Shown here: positions 47,211 through 57,340 of the stretch, piece after piece
How the letters are laid out: every line of letters starts with the position of its first letter
Numbering within the stretch: the first letter of the stretch is position 1
DNA from: Hemileia vastatrix
Taxonomy: Eukaryota > Basidiomycota > Pucciniomycetes > Pucciniales > Zaghouaniaceae
Length of the DNA stretch: 64,000 bases
Direction of reading: 5' to 3'
Assembly (NCBI GenBank): GCA_030280995.1
Contig: JASXTE010000001.1
Coordinates: 5,916,501 to 5,980,500, forward strand
The notes under the pieces: model-generated
Seen by the model: the letters and a program-made list of their open reading frames with translations, nothing else
Told to the model about the DNA's origin: nothing
The model's database searches: none
Position numbers and translations under genes: made by a program

Positions 47211-47532
47211 TGCTTGATTTAGCTTATCATGAATTTAGAGCAAGGAATGCATGACTCTTATATGGTATAAAAATGTAAATGATGTACAATCCTTTGAGTG
47301 TTAAAGTGTTATGCTGAGGAGTGCTGAGTATGAATGGGGTGATTCTGATAAATCAGTTAAATGAGATGTTATGGTGAGATAAGTACTTTTGGTTGAGAAA
47401 GTGAAGATTTGAGTGAAACAAATGACTTATATCATTTTGAAATCCACCAGTGTTGGGGCTAGTGTGTTTTGTAAATCTGCACATAAATAAGTGCAGATTT
47501 GTAATTGCAGATTTGCTAGAACTGACACCCCC

Positions 47533-47923
47533 TATTTATTGTCCTAATTTTATTACACATGCACTAATTAGGGAGTTTCAAAATTAAGGGACCACAGTTA
47601 GGGATCAGAAATTATTAATTACAGAAGATTCTTATTCACCAGCCTTTAAGCTAGTGGATAAGGAATGCAGAATAACGTGTTATTCCAACTCCTATACCCC
47701 AATTTCCATGCCAAATTCCTGATCCCAAACTCATCACATTCATGATTTATTTATAAGAAAGTCACATGACATATAATTGCAAATTCCATCATTATGGCAC
47801 TCTTCATTCTAGGAAACTTTAATTTGTGGTGAAAACTTATAATTTTTTTCCATCTAAACACACCCTTTCTCATTTGGTAGAAAATTTATGCTTCCTTTCT
47901 CACTTAAACCTTCAACAAACAAT
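47533..47923. other. AT-rich spacer
   Basis: No gene or repeat recognised between Harbinger copy 3 and the MITE. Confidence 0.4.
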
Positions 47924-48184
47924 CACCACACAATATGGGGGGCGGACTTGCTAGTGAGTCCGCAACCTTGGACCCAAACTCACAACAGATTGAACACACA
48001 TTGAGCTATTGATAAAGGAACCATACAATCAGGAATGAACACCACTCAGCAGAACAGTTTTAGGTGGGTGTTCAAGTAGAGTTCAGTTTGGGTTCAGTAT
48101 GAGTTCAGTCTGAGTTCCATCTGAGTTCCATCTCAGTTTAGGTTGAGGACTTGCTAGCAAGTCCACCCCCTATATTGCGTAGTG
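47924..48184. mobile_element. CACTA-like MITE copy 2, 261 bp, TSD AAT
   Basis: Full-length inverted relative of the copy at 41,567: starts CACCACACAATATGGGGGGC and ends ATATTGCGTAGTG. AAT flanks both sides (47,921-47,923 and 48,185-48,187). The interior matches copy 1 in reverse, including the GGTGGGTGTTCAAGTAGAG block. Confidence 0.8.
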
Positions 48185-48469
48185 AATAATGAAGCACCTC
48201 TCTACTAGGCCAAAACTTTTTCACAAGAAACATGACTCTCAAAGTAAAATCAGCTTATTCCATAATCCATGGCATAATTATCTCAACTAAACCCATATGC
48301 AAAGTGCAGAAGCAAAATTTGTCTAGCAACTGCATTTTCATTTGTACTATCCATCCCCACCTGCTTATTCAACTGCCCTCTATCTAAATTTATAAATCTC
48401 AATTAGTTGATTAATTCAGTTACATACTTATGCTGTTATCTGATTGTCTAGAGGAAATAGGAAAGGAAG

Positions 48470-48645
48470 AAGAAAAAGAAGAAGAAGAAGAAGAAGAAGA
48501 AGAAGAAGAAGAAGAAGAAGAAGAAGAAGAAGAAGAAGAAGAAGAAGAAGAAGAAGAAGAAGAAGAAGAAGAAGAAGAAGAAGAAGAAGAAGAAGAAGAA
48601 GAAGAAGAAGAAGAAGAAGGAGGAGAAGAAGAAGAAGAAAAAGAA
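48470..48645. repeat. (GAA)n trinucleotide array
   Basis: About 150-170 bp of nearly pure GAA/AAG repeats with a few AAA and GGA interruptions at the ends. Purine-only strand, capable of triplex formation. Glu, Arg and Ser homopolymer frames across it are artefacts. Confidence 0.9.
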
Positions 48646-48889
48646 TAAGAAGAATACTTAAAAGGGGGAATAAAAAGGAAGGATGACAATAGGAGTTTTA
48701 AGGGACTTGTAATGGATACTGGTATTATTATGACTTTTGTAAGTACTCTCTTTTTTCTCTCTTCTTAAACACAACAATTAGATAATATTAAAAACTCTCT
48801 TAAAAAAACCTACTAGCTTTATAATACTTTTAATTATTAAGGAGGTAGTTACTTCCATATAATTTATTAATGTAGTATAAGTTTTTTAT

Positions 48890-49847
48890 TTATTATAACA
48901 ATACAGTGTAATGTAAGAGTAATAATGTAAGTGATGGGGCTCTGGGGGGTTTCCCAAGGCCTTTATATAGGCAAGGGGCCCTCTTAAGCGCCACAAAAAA
49001 TTATATTTTGAAAATAAAACAAAATAAAACAGTAATGAAATAAACTTAACAATAATGTAACAGAAAAATATAAAACAAGTAACAAATATGAGTAAGAGCC
49101 CATTTATCCACCAATTTAAACCCAAAAATTGTATTAAAATTAAATGAAACATTAAAGTGGTCTGAAACACAGGATTAAACCATTTAACACAAGACATGTT
49201 TTATAATATATTTAAAATGGTTTACAATTTATGTGAAACATCCAAAAATATACTATTTTAGAAGTATGAATACTTTAGTTAGTATAAAACATGAATAAAT
49301 AATTGTTTTAAACTATTTCATTATTGTAATGACTATTTTTAGCCAAACAAATAATTAAGTTAATGAGATTACTAATTTAAAGTAAATTTTTTAATATTTT
49401 TCTATTCAATAAGTGTTTTAATTTTCTGACACAATTAAGGGTCAAAAAAAGCGCCCAATATTTTTGGATTATAAGATATGAATCAAATTATTTAATAATT
49501 ATATATAATTAATTAATTAATAAATTTATAATTTAAATTTAAAAATTATAATTATAATATAATATTATGTTAATTAATTAATAAATTATAATTATTAAAT
49601 ACATGAAAAAGCGCTCATACTTTATAGAATATAATGAATTATTTATTTATTTAATTGTATATACAATTTATATAGTAATAAAATGCATATAACTCTTATT
49701 TTAATTTATTATCATGAGTTAGATATAAAATTTTATTTTTCAATATAATATTAATTTACATACATAATATAAAAGAAAATTTGCCCATTTTGAGGTCCAA
49801 TAAAATATTATAACATTTACTGGACTCCTGGTACAGCCTGGATGACA
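48890..49847 (+). repeat. LTR-like repeat family B, copy 1
   Basis: Shares with 62,640-63,543 the blocks TTTCCCAAGGC...TATAGGCAAG, GACACAATTAAGGGTCAA, GCGCCCAATATTT and the end CTCCTGGTACAGCCTGGATGACA. The CCTGG(A/C)TGACA tip resembles that of family A, so the two may be related LTRs. No coding sequence; the 5' boundary is approximate. Confidence 0.5.
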
Positions 49848-50123
49848 TACGCTTTGAAATCTAAGAAGAACAACATGTTATTAGCATGATGGTCAATGTG
49901 AGGTTCTAATATGGGATAAGGTGTGTCTGAGGGTTGTTTAAAGGTCTGTGAGTAAGAACAGGTGAAAAATGTTAGAGGTTCAGTGATAAGGTGATAATTT
50001 TTACTAAATTGGTCAATGTGAGATGGATTTATTTAAATAAATGGTGTTGGTTTTGATTTGACATTTCTTAGAATTAAATTACAATATCATTTTGATAGTA
50101 GTTGAATTTATGGTAATATATAT
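49848..50123. other. Spacer with weak similarity to 44,930-45,180
   Basis: Shared words include GGTCTGTGA, GGGAACAGG-like and TAGTAGTTGAA in the same order, suggesting an old repeat. No gene. Confidence 0.3.
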
Positions 50124-50223
50124 CACCACACAATATTTGAGGGGGACAAGCTAGCAAGTCCTCAACTTGAAGTCAGATGGAACTCTTACTGAACTGTGCT
50201 TTAAAACCAATTGAAACTATTGT
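50124..50223. mobile_element. CACTA-like MITE copy 3, truncated
   Basis: Starts CACCACACAATATTTGAGGG and continues CTAGCAAGTCCTCAACTTGA and TCAGATGGAACTC, as in copy 1, then diverges. The second terminus is absent. Confidence 0.6.
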
Positions 50224-50639
50224 ACAAACCTAGTTGAATCTTTTGTAGTATCATAATGAAAGTGAAATGAGATTATCTTAAATTTTGAATGAAAAGAGTT
50301 TCAGTAATCATTCAAAACACTGTACACCTTAAGCAAATAATTACAACCCAGTATTTTATACCATAGTTCAAGATGGAGCTGAAAACACATTTAAAATTTT
50401 AATTTTTCAAGTGATATTTTTACTCTTATTTATTACTTGTTTAATATGGATTGAAATATATTAAAAATCAAATTTATATTTAATATTGTTTGAAAAAAAT
50501 TGCCAGAGTTATCAAAACTACACATTTCAGAGAACTATTATAAATTGAATTTTTTTGATTCACTTTTTGATATTTTTCAGTCACTTAAAATTATTGTGAG
50601 TCAGGAAAAGTGAAATTGAATATTCACTTGCTGAGTGGT

Positions 50640-50910
50640 ATTTAGTATTTAAATGCAAATTGATAATTCATATGTATAATAAAAATAATTTTGAATATTC
50701 ATCCAAAAAAAATATGCATGAAAATTTATATTGAATATGGGTATAAAATACATATTGAATATGCATATGCAAAACATATTGCATATATAATATTGAATAT
50801 ATATATGCAAAAATAATATTGAATATTTATATGCAATGAAATAATGAATATGCATACGAAAAGTTAAATTGTGTATAAAAATTAAAGTTTATATTGAATA
50901 AAATATTAAA
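50640..50910. repeat. Degenerate ATATTGAATATGCATA repeats
   Basis: About ten diverged units of 25-32 bp containing ATTGAATAT and ATGCATATGCAAAA. Many units are self-complementary. Located just before the left LTR of chromovirus 2. Confidence 0.5.
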
Positions 50911-50944
50911 AAAAATTCAATATGGATTGATTTTATGTTATATT

Positions 50945-51705
50945 TGTCACCGGACAACCTATGCACAAGGTCGAGGATGTTCCTGTAAGTGAGATGAGGA
51001 GTTTAGATACTTCTTCGAAGCACAGAGGGATGGTTCGAGGAAGTGATTTGAAGATGACTCGAAGGAAGAAATACTGCTTTGAGATATGTTCAAGAAGAAT
51101 TCCAATATAGTTTAAAGGTAATGTTAAAATTCTTATAATCTCACAAAGGGTTGGAAACTCAACAATCAAGGTTTTAGGATTTAGAAATGATTATTGAGAA
51201 AAGTAAGAAAGATACAATAATAATGATTTCACTTAAAGCTTTTACCACTATTAAATATAAATACGTTTTATAATTTAATTCTAAAGAGTATCGAACCAAA
51301 AACCCAACCTTTTTATATCCTTTATTCCTCCTCGCATTGACCTCATACCCATCTATTATTCCGCACATCACAGACCATTAAAAATACATCCATTACACCT
51401 GGACCCTCCTCACTAACATCCGTCAACCCCTTAATAACCCACAGACATTTCATAAACCTTCTAATGTACTATTATATTGATTATTGCGCTGTGCGTTGCT
51501 TATTGAGAAAAAGAATAAGACACACTATTGAGAAATTGACTAATTTTGATTTAGAGTTTAGAATAGCGCGGTTGAATAGCGAGTACACAAAGGAAAGTCA
51601 CAGTTGCTATGGAGAATTACTTTCCGCTCTTCGAGTATGGATTTGAGTCTCTTATTATTGATTTAATGAGCTACTTTTGCCTCAAGTGTCACGTGGCGCA
51701 TGACA
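50945..51705 (-). repeat. 3' LTR of chromovirus 2
   Basis: 761 bp, the same length as the other LTR. The centre (about 51,115-51,640) is almost identical to the partner, with one difference seen, while both ends carry many transitions. A 60-codon plus-strand frame at 51,464-51,646 is present in both LTRs but is probably incidental. Confidence 0.9.
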
Positions 51706-51715
51706 GATGCCCGGG

Positions 51716-51721
51716 TATAAG
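51716..51721 (+). promoter_or_regulatory. TATA-like box for the antisense gene
   Basis: TATAAG, 11 bp inside the internal region next to the LTR and 96 bp before the antisense ATG, followed by a pyrimidine-rich CCCTTCCTTCTTTATTT tract, a layout common in fungal core promoters. Transcription is not shown. Confidence 0.4.
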
Positions 51722-51816
51722 AACGCAAGCTCCGTTGGGCGTAAGACATACTTCCCACACTAATTTCCCTTCCTTCTTTATTTAATTATTATTATTATTT
51801 TTTTTTTTAACTCACG

Positions 51817-52799
51817 ATGACGGATTTACCCACACCAACTCCCACGCCTCCACACCCTAAAGCAGATGGGGGTATTGTTACACGACAGTTTTCCAAGACT
51901 TGCACGGCCTGCGAGTTGATGGAATATTTTTGCTTAGAAAGCACGGCGACATGAGGGCCTCGCCAGAAGTGTGAATTTTGCCGATGGAGAAGGGTGGCGT
52001 GTGACGCCTCGTCGAAGAATGCCGATATCCAGAGTTGGTTCACTAAGACAAAATATTGGGTAATCCCTAAGACAAAGGAAGTAGTCGAAGACATTTGGGA
52101 CGTCTCAATTGGGGACAATCAATTGGTGGGGGAGAGTGAGGAGGAGGTTGAGGATGATGTGGCAACCTGGGTGACTCGGGCTGCAAGCAAGAAGCAAGTA
52201 GTAGAAGAGGAAGTTGACAAGTTGGCCAAGGAGGACCCCAAAAAAGAGACGGGTGGCCATCGAAGATGACAAAGAGGAGAGGGATGTGGCGGTGGAGGTC
52301 ACTCCAAAAATTATTTTTGGAGGCTGACCCTATTTTCGAAGTAAGTCTATTCCCTGATATTTTAGAAATTTAGGTACTGATGGTCTTGTTTTAGAATTCA
52401 GACGTCATCATCAAAGTCCCTATGGCGGAAGCTTCAAATGTGGAAGCGACCCTTGTGGAACCCACGGCTGTGGAAGTGGCAGTGTCGGTCAAAGGTAGAT
52501 TACTGGCGGTTACCTCGAGGGAGGAACACGAAGAAACCCTCGATAAGGTATGGTTGAAGAAGCCTCTTCAGGTTTGACAAGCGAAATTTATTGAAGACTT
52601 GAGCGGCGAAATCAATAAGATTGTCGATGCCGCTTCCTTTGACGTAGCCAAGGAGCTACTGGAACTTGGAGAATTGATTCTGTTAGGAGAGGGGGAGAAT
52701 TTTGAAAAATGTAGAAAGGAGATAAGGGAAATTTTGGAGAAGATGAAGGGATTGGTTTGGGAGAAGATAAAAGAGAAAAAAAAAAAAAAAGGAATGTAG
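51817..52799 (+). pseudogene. Antisense Zn2Cys6-like gene carried by chromovirus 2
   Basis: Oriented opposite to the element. Starts MTDLPTPTPTPPHP. Cysteines at 29, 32, 39, 52, 55 and 62 give CX2CX6C-X12-CX2CX6C, the spacing of fungal Zn2Cys6 DNA-binding clusters. Then come an acidic stretch, a basic PKKRRVAIEDD segment (reached after removing one A from the A-run at 52,240-52,245), a 54-nt intron with GTAAGT donor and TTTTAG acceptor (52,341-52,394), and a charged, probably helical C-terminus with ELLELGELILLGEGENFEK ending in a lysine run. Breaks: TGA at 51,952 and 52,575 (both possible CGA-to-TGA) and a second frameshift near 52,305-52,318. It begins 111 bp from the LTR. Whether it is a transcription factor is inference; the cysteine array, intron and codon-like order are seen. 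Confidence 0.6.
52341..52394 (+). other. Putative intron of the antisense gene
   Basis: GTAAGT donor, a GTACTGATGG branch-like site and a TTGTTTTAG acceptor, 54 nt. These signals exist only on the strand opposite to gag-pol, so they mark this as a separate transcription unit. Confidence 0.5.
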
Positions 52800-53696
52800 A
52801 AACAATTTGTATTTAGTTATTTTATTTTGTTGTTTTATTTAGAATTTTAATATTTATTTTTATAAGATTTTGAGAGAAATAAGAAAAAAGAAAAGACAGA
52901 GAAAAAAATTTAAATAGAAATTTTGTTTCAAATTTTGAAAGAAGAAGTTTGAATGAGAGAAGAAATGAAAGAATATTTGATTTAAGGAGTTTTAGTTTTA
53001 ATTTCAAAAAAAGAATTAAGTAAGAAGAAAGAAAAAAAATAGTTGATTGAAACAATTTTGTCGTAAAGAAAATTTAATGAAAAGAAAAAAATTTGTTATT
53101 TAAGTTTATTAATTGAAGATTTGAGGGATTTTAGTTATTTGAAAAAAGAAAAGAAGAAATAAAAATTTTAAGAGGATTTTGAAAGAAAGAAGTAATTTGT
53201 TCAAAGAATTTAAAAGAGTGATTTAGAGGTTAAAGTGAAGTTTGAGAAAGATGGTCGTGTAATGTTTGTGTAAAATTTTGATAGTTCGAAGAATTTTTTT
53301 TTTTTTAAAAAAGAAAGAATGTATATAGAAAATTGAAAATAAAAAGAAAGAAAAAATTTTAAAGAGAAAAAAGGTTTTAATTTTATTCGTTTTATTGTTT
53401 TAATTTAATTTTATTTTATTTTAATTTGGTTTTATTTTATTTTATTTTTATTTTTTTTGTTTTATTTTATTTATTTTTTATTTTAATTTGATTTCATTTT
53501 ATTTATTTTAATTTGAATTTTATTTTATTTTAAATTAAATTAAATTAAATTTTATTTATTTAAAAAAAGTTGAAAGATTTTGAAAAAGAAAAAGAATAAA
53601 GAAGAAAACAAAATTAAGGATGTTTTTAGATTTTAAAGAGAAGAAAAGAAAAGAGAAAAACGAAAAAAAAGAGAAAGAAAAAAGTAAAAGAGAGTT
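52800..53696. other. Purine-rich/AT-rich spacer between antisense gene and pol
   Basis: Runs of AAGAAAGAAA and TTTTATTTTA-type simple sequence on the plus strand; no gene. It separates the 3' ends of two convergent genes, pol (minus) and the antisense gene (plus). Confidence 0.5.
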
Positions 53697-55235
53697 TTAA
53701 GGTTTTGGTTTTAAAGGATATTTAAGATGAAAAGATTTTAGGAGTTCAGGGGCGTTAGAAACATTGATGGCTGGTTCCCAGGATGTTTTTTCTGAGTCAT
53801 TGAGGAAGCCTTCCCATTCCAGGAGGTATTAAAGTTTCCCCTTGTGCATTCTTGAATCAAGGATACAGCTTACTTCCCACTCTAGATGGTCTTCTACTTT
53901 GACTGGTTCCGGAGGAGGTTGGTTCTTGCCCAGGTATATTTCTTGAGCCAGTTCCAGAAGAGATACGTGAAAAACAGGGTGAATAGCCTGCCATTTAGGA
54001 GGTAGCTTGAGTCAAAATGCAGTTTTAGAGACTTCAGAGTCGATTTCAAATGGCCCCAAGCGTTTTTCAGCCAGTTTCTTTGATGGTCAAGTTGTTCAAA
54101 TGTTTTGTGCGTTGAGCCATACTTTGTCGCCTGGTTTAAAAGAAGGAGCAGTTTGTCGATGTTTGTTGGCCTGTTCTTTGTACCTTCGAACCGCTAATTC
54201 AAAATTTGATTTAAGTTCCTCTTGGAGTGGTGATATGGTTCGAAGATAATGTTCCGCAGGATGATTAGTTCCTACATGGATTGAGTTGAATTGAGGATGT
54301 CTTCCATAAACAGTTTCGAAAGGAGATTGTTGTGTCGAAGAATGAGTTGAGTTATTATAAGCAAATTCGGCCAATGGTAACCATGTGGTCCAATCGTCTT
54401 GTTGGTAACTGACATACATTCGAAGATATTGTTTGAGGATTTGGTTGAACCTTTCCGTTTGCCCATCGGCTTCAGGGTGATAAGCTGTGGAGAGGTTCCT
54501 CGTGATATTGAGTTGTCGACACAGTTGAGTCCAGAATGTGGATACAAACAATGAGCCTCTATCTGAAATAATATCATTAGGTAAGCCGTGTTTGGAAAAT
54601 ACATATTCTAGAAACAATTTTGACAAATATTCTGCAGTAGCAGTAGTAGCGGTTTTAATAAAAACAGACATTTTTGAAAATCTATCTACTATTACTAATA
54701 TAGCATCAAAATTATTAGAAAGAGGAAGTTGAGAGATAAAATCCATCAATAAAGATTCCCAAGGTTTAGAGGGAATAGGAAGTGGTTGAAGCAACCCATA
54801 CTTCCGGTGACGGGGAGCCTTATTCCTATTACATTTGTAACAAGCTTTTATATAGGCCTTGATTTCCCTGGTCATACCTGGCCATAAGAAATCCCCTGCT
54901 ATTAACTGGTAGGTTTTATCAACCCCAAAATGACCAGCTAATGGAGAATCATGTCGACTATTGAAAATCCATAATTTTATTTCATTGTTGTCAGGTATGA
55001 CTACTCTACCCTCGAAAACTAATAGACCTGATTCAATAATAATACTTTTGGCCCCCTTCTTCGAGAGTATTTTGTCTTTTAACCCTAAACAATAATTGTC
55101 CTTTGACTGAGCTTCGAGGATGTTGGATAGCAGATTTTGAAAAGATTGAATTTTCATCGAATTAAGTTGATGAGTTGTTAACATTGATTCATTGAAAATT
55201 GATTTCACATTTGCTGGGTTCTTGTCAGCAAATGC
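53697..55235 (-). pseudogene. Integrase and chromodomain of chromovirus 2
   Basis: An open stretch at 55,208-54,096 covers the zinc-binding HHCC region (HDSPLAGHFGVDKTYQLI, then CYKCNRNKAP) and the DDE core: MDFISQLP (D), IISDRGSLF (D), EADGQTERFNQILKQYL (E). All three catalytic residues look intact. The reading continues in shifted frames with LNTLGPFEIDSEVSK-like sequence, HPVFHVSLL and a chromodomain, WEVSCILDSRMHKGKL-stop-YLLEWEGFLNDSEKTSWEP. The stop (TAA at 53,829-53,831) replaces a position usually Q or R. Pol ends at the TAA at 53,697-53,699. The chromodomain is expected to target insertion to marked chromatin. Confidence 0.8.
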
Positions 55236-55819
55236 ACCCCCCTCTGTGGGTAAATGTCTTCCTGACGTGAAAAGATATCTGGGACAATGCAGTTCTTACC
55301 TGAGCAATAGGAAATAGAAAAAGAAAATTCAGACTGAAATTCAGCCCACCTGGCTTGAAGCCTGGTTAACACTTTGGATAACATAAAGTATTTCAAAGTA
55401 TTATGGTCAGTTAGAATTTGAAAAGGACTATCTAGGCTGAGAAGAAAAGAGCGCCATTTTTTAAGACAATGAATAATAGCTAAAAGCTCTTTGTCATAAA
55501 TTTCATAATTTAATTCTGCTGCAATGAGTCTGCGTGACTCAAAAGCAACAGGCTGAAACAATCTTGTTTCAGGATTTAATTGAGATATGAACCCTGCAAT
55601 AGCATAATCGCTCGCATCTGTCTTGACTATTGTCGAAGCAGAAGGATCAAAGTGTCGAAGAATTGGAGCTGTGGTGAACGCCATCTTCAATGATTCAAAT
55701 TCCTTTTGTGCTGTGGAAGTAAAAACAAAAGGAATATATTTTCTAAGAAGAGAGGTAAGATTGGAAACAGTTTTAGAGTAATCTTTAAAAAATCTTCTAT
55801 AGAAATTTGCAAAAACCAA
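55236..55819 (-). pseudogene. RNase H of chromovirus 2
   Basis: Open reading with VFANFYRRFFKDYSK (RT connection), FDPSASTIVKTDASDYAIAG (RNase H aspartate in TDASD), RLIAAELNYEIYDKELLAII (glutamate), QILTDHNTLKYFM (aspartate) and a C-terminal NCIVPDIFSRQED block. The domain itself looks intact. It is cut from the RT by TAG (CAG-to-TAG likely) just upstream and shifts frame into the integrase at a run of seven G near 55,238-55,244. Confidence 0.8.
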
Positions 55820-56998
55820 AAATCCCTAGAGGGACTTAACGGATTTGGGCTCAGGCCATTCCAGGACTTTTTGGACTTTTTTGTCCTCCATGACTAAACC
55901 ATCAGTGGATAACGTAAAACCCAAAAAATCAATAGATTTTAGGTGGAATTTGCATTTATTATGCTTGGCGTAGAGACCGTGATCTCGAAGTCGATTTAGA
56001 ACCTCTCGAACATGATGAATATGTTCATCTAGTGTCTTCGAGAAAATTAAAATATCATCTAAATAGACAACAACAAATTGTTTGACAACATCTTGAAAGA
56101 TGTCATTGACAAAAGTTTGAAAAGTTGATGGTGCGTTACACAATCCAAAAGGCAAAACTAAATATTCAAAACTACAAAATCTAGTGTACATTGCAGTCAG
56201 TGTTTCATGACCTTCCGCAATGCGAATATGATTGTAAGGGCCTCTAAGATCAATTTTAGAAAATAAATTAGCACCATTAAAAAGGGTAAGAAGCAATGAC
56301 ATAGGAGGAACAGGATATGCATTCTTCTTAGTGACTGTGTTGAGATTTCTATAGTCAACACACAACCTAAGACTTCCATCCTTCTTTTTTACAAAGAGAA
56401 CAGGGGAGCCGGTTGAAGATTTACTGGCTCTGATGAAACCTTTGGCTACATTCTCTGCAATGTAGTCTCAAAGAACTTGATATTCGTCCTTCGATAAAGA
56501 ATAGACAGGACCTGCCGGAGGTACTGGACCTATTAACTCTATCTGATGGTTGTAGGGTCGATGAGGTGGTAACTTATTGGCCTTGTGGATTGAAAAAGCA
56601 TTGAGGAAATCATGATAGATTTCTGGTAGAGTCGATTTAATGGTTTCAACGTCGATTTGGTTGTCCTCATCATCTTCGAAAGAATCTGTCGAGGGAAGAC
56701 CAGAATTGAGAGAGCATAATTTGATTGCTTCGAGGCAATTTAAATCCTCTTTGAGTGAAGTCATCAAGCTAGAAGGGTTAGCCAATTGCTCATTTAAAGA
56801 AAGATCAGATGCTTTCAAGTTATCTGGTAGAGATTTGTCTTCTAGCAGGACATTGTCAGGCGGGTTGTTTAACTCCCTATTGACCTGCATTGAAGAATCA
56901 GAAATATACTTAGTACGTGGGGTGATCAATCCCCGTGTCCAATCAATTTCAGGATTCCAATGCGTTAAAAAGTCATGGCCAAGAATGGTATCGTCCAT
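55820..56998 (-). pseudogene. Protease end and reverse transcriptase of chromovirus 2
   Basis: 56,998-56,468 begins DDTILGHDFLTHWNPEIDW, the protease C-terminal motif, then an acidic linker and HRPYNHQIELIGPVPPAGP, the usual RT entry. A TGA at about 56,466-56,468 (CGA-to-TGA likely) interrupts it. The RT core follows at 56,365-55,826: [54 protein letters not shown] and catalytic YLDDIL (56,054-56,065), ending [14 protein letters not shown]. The polymerase centre is intact. Confidence 0.8.
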
Positions 56999-57340
56999 CC
57001 TTGGGGCGTCAAAGACTGATAATTCCCACTCGAAGGGGGGAAAGTTTGGAAAGTTGAAAACCCATAAAACTTTCTTGCTGACCCAATATTTGGGTTCCTC
57101 GATTTGACCAAATAAATTGGAGTTTGATTGATATCTGTAAATGTCAGTTGTAACTTCTCAGCAAAAGATAAACTGACAAAAGAAATTGAATCTCCAGAGT
57201 CTATAAGACAACTGAAAGGGGTATCCTCCTTAAAAAGAATGAATCTCAAGCGGTTTAAGGCAACTCCAGTCCTTAAGACATGGAGGTTTTGTGCACTGGG
57301 AGAGATAAGATAGTTTGCTTTGCACACAAGTAAACTATCT
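56999..57340 (-). pseudogene. Protease of chromovirus 2
   Basis: Reading 57,327-56,965 has FSCLIDSGDSISFVSLSFAE, the aspartic protease active-site motif (D-S-G), then LQLTFTDINQTP. It shifts frame into the next segment at about 56,990. In these elements the protease cleaves the Gag-Pol polyprotein. Confidence 0.65.

Larger units (their letters stand above)
42010..47532. mobile_element. PIF/Harbinger-like transposon copy 3, interrupted by a solo LTR
   Basis: Left end GGGAGTTTTGGTTCTGG after TTA; right end, inverted, GGGGGTGTCAGTTCTAG. Subterminal CACTTA-rich sequence is present at both ends. The accessory ORF starts at 42,353 on the plus strand and resumes after the solo LTR; the acidic start of the transposase is on the minus strand from 47,210. 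Without the 1,491-bp LTR and its duplicated 5 bp the element is about 4.0 kb. The catalytic part of the transposase is not recognisable, and 46,080-46,560 matches 3,200-3,650 of copy 1 inverted. Confidence 0.6.

Noticed and set aside
48420..48689. Poly-Glu, poly-Arg and poly-Ser frames
   Set aside because: Artefacts of the (GAA)n array.
51464..51646. 60-codon frame identical in both LTRs of chromovirus 2 (also 59,113-59,295)
   Set aside because: Identity follows from the near-identical LTR centres, not selection. No homology is recognised, and it ends inside the LTR.
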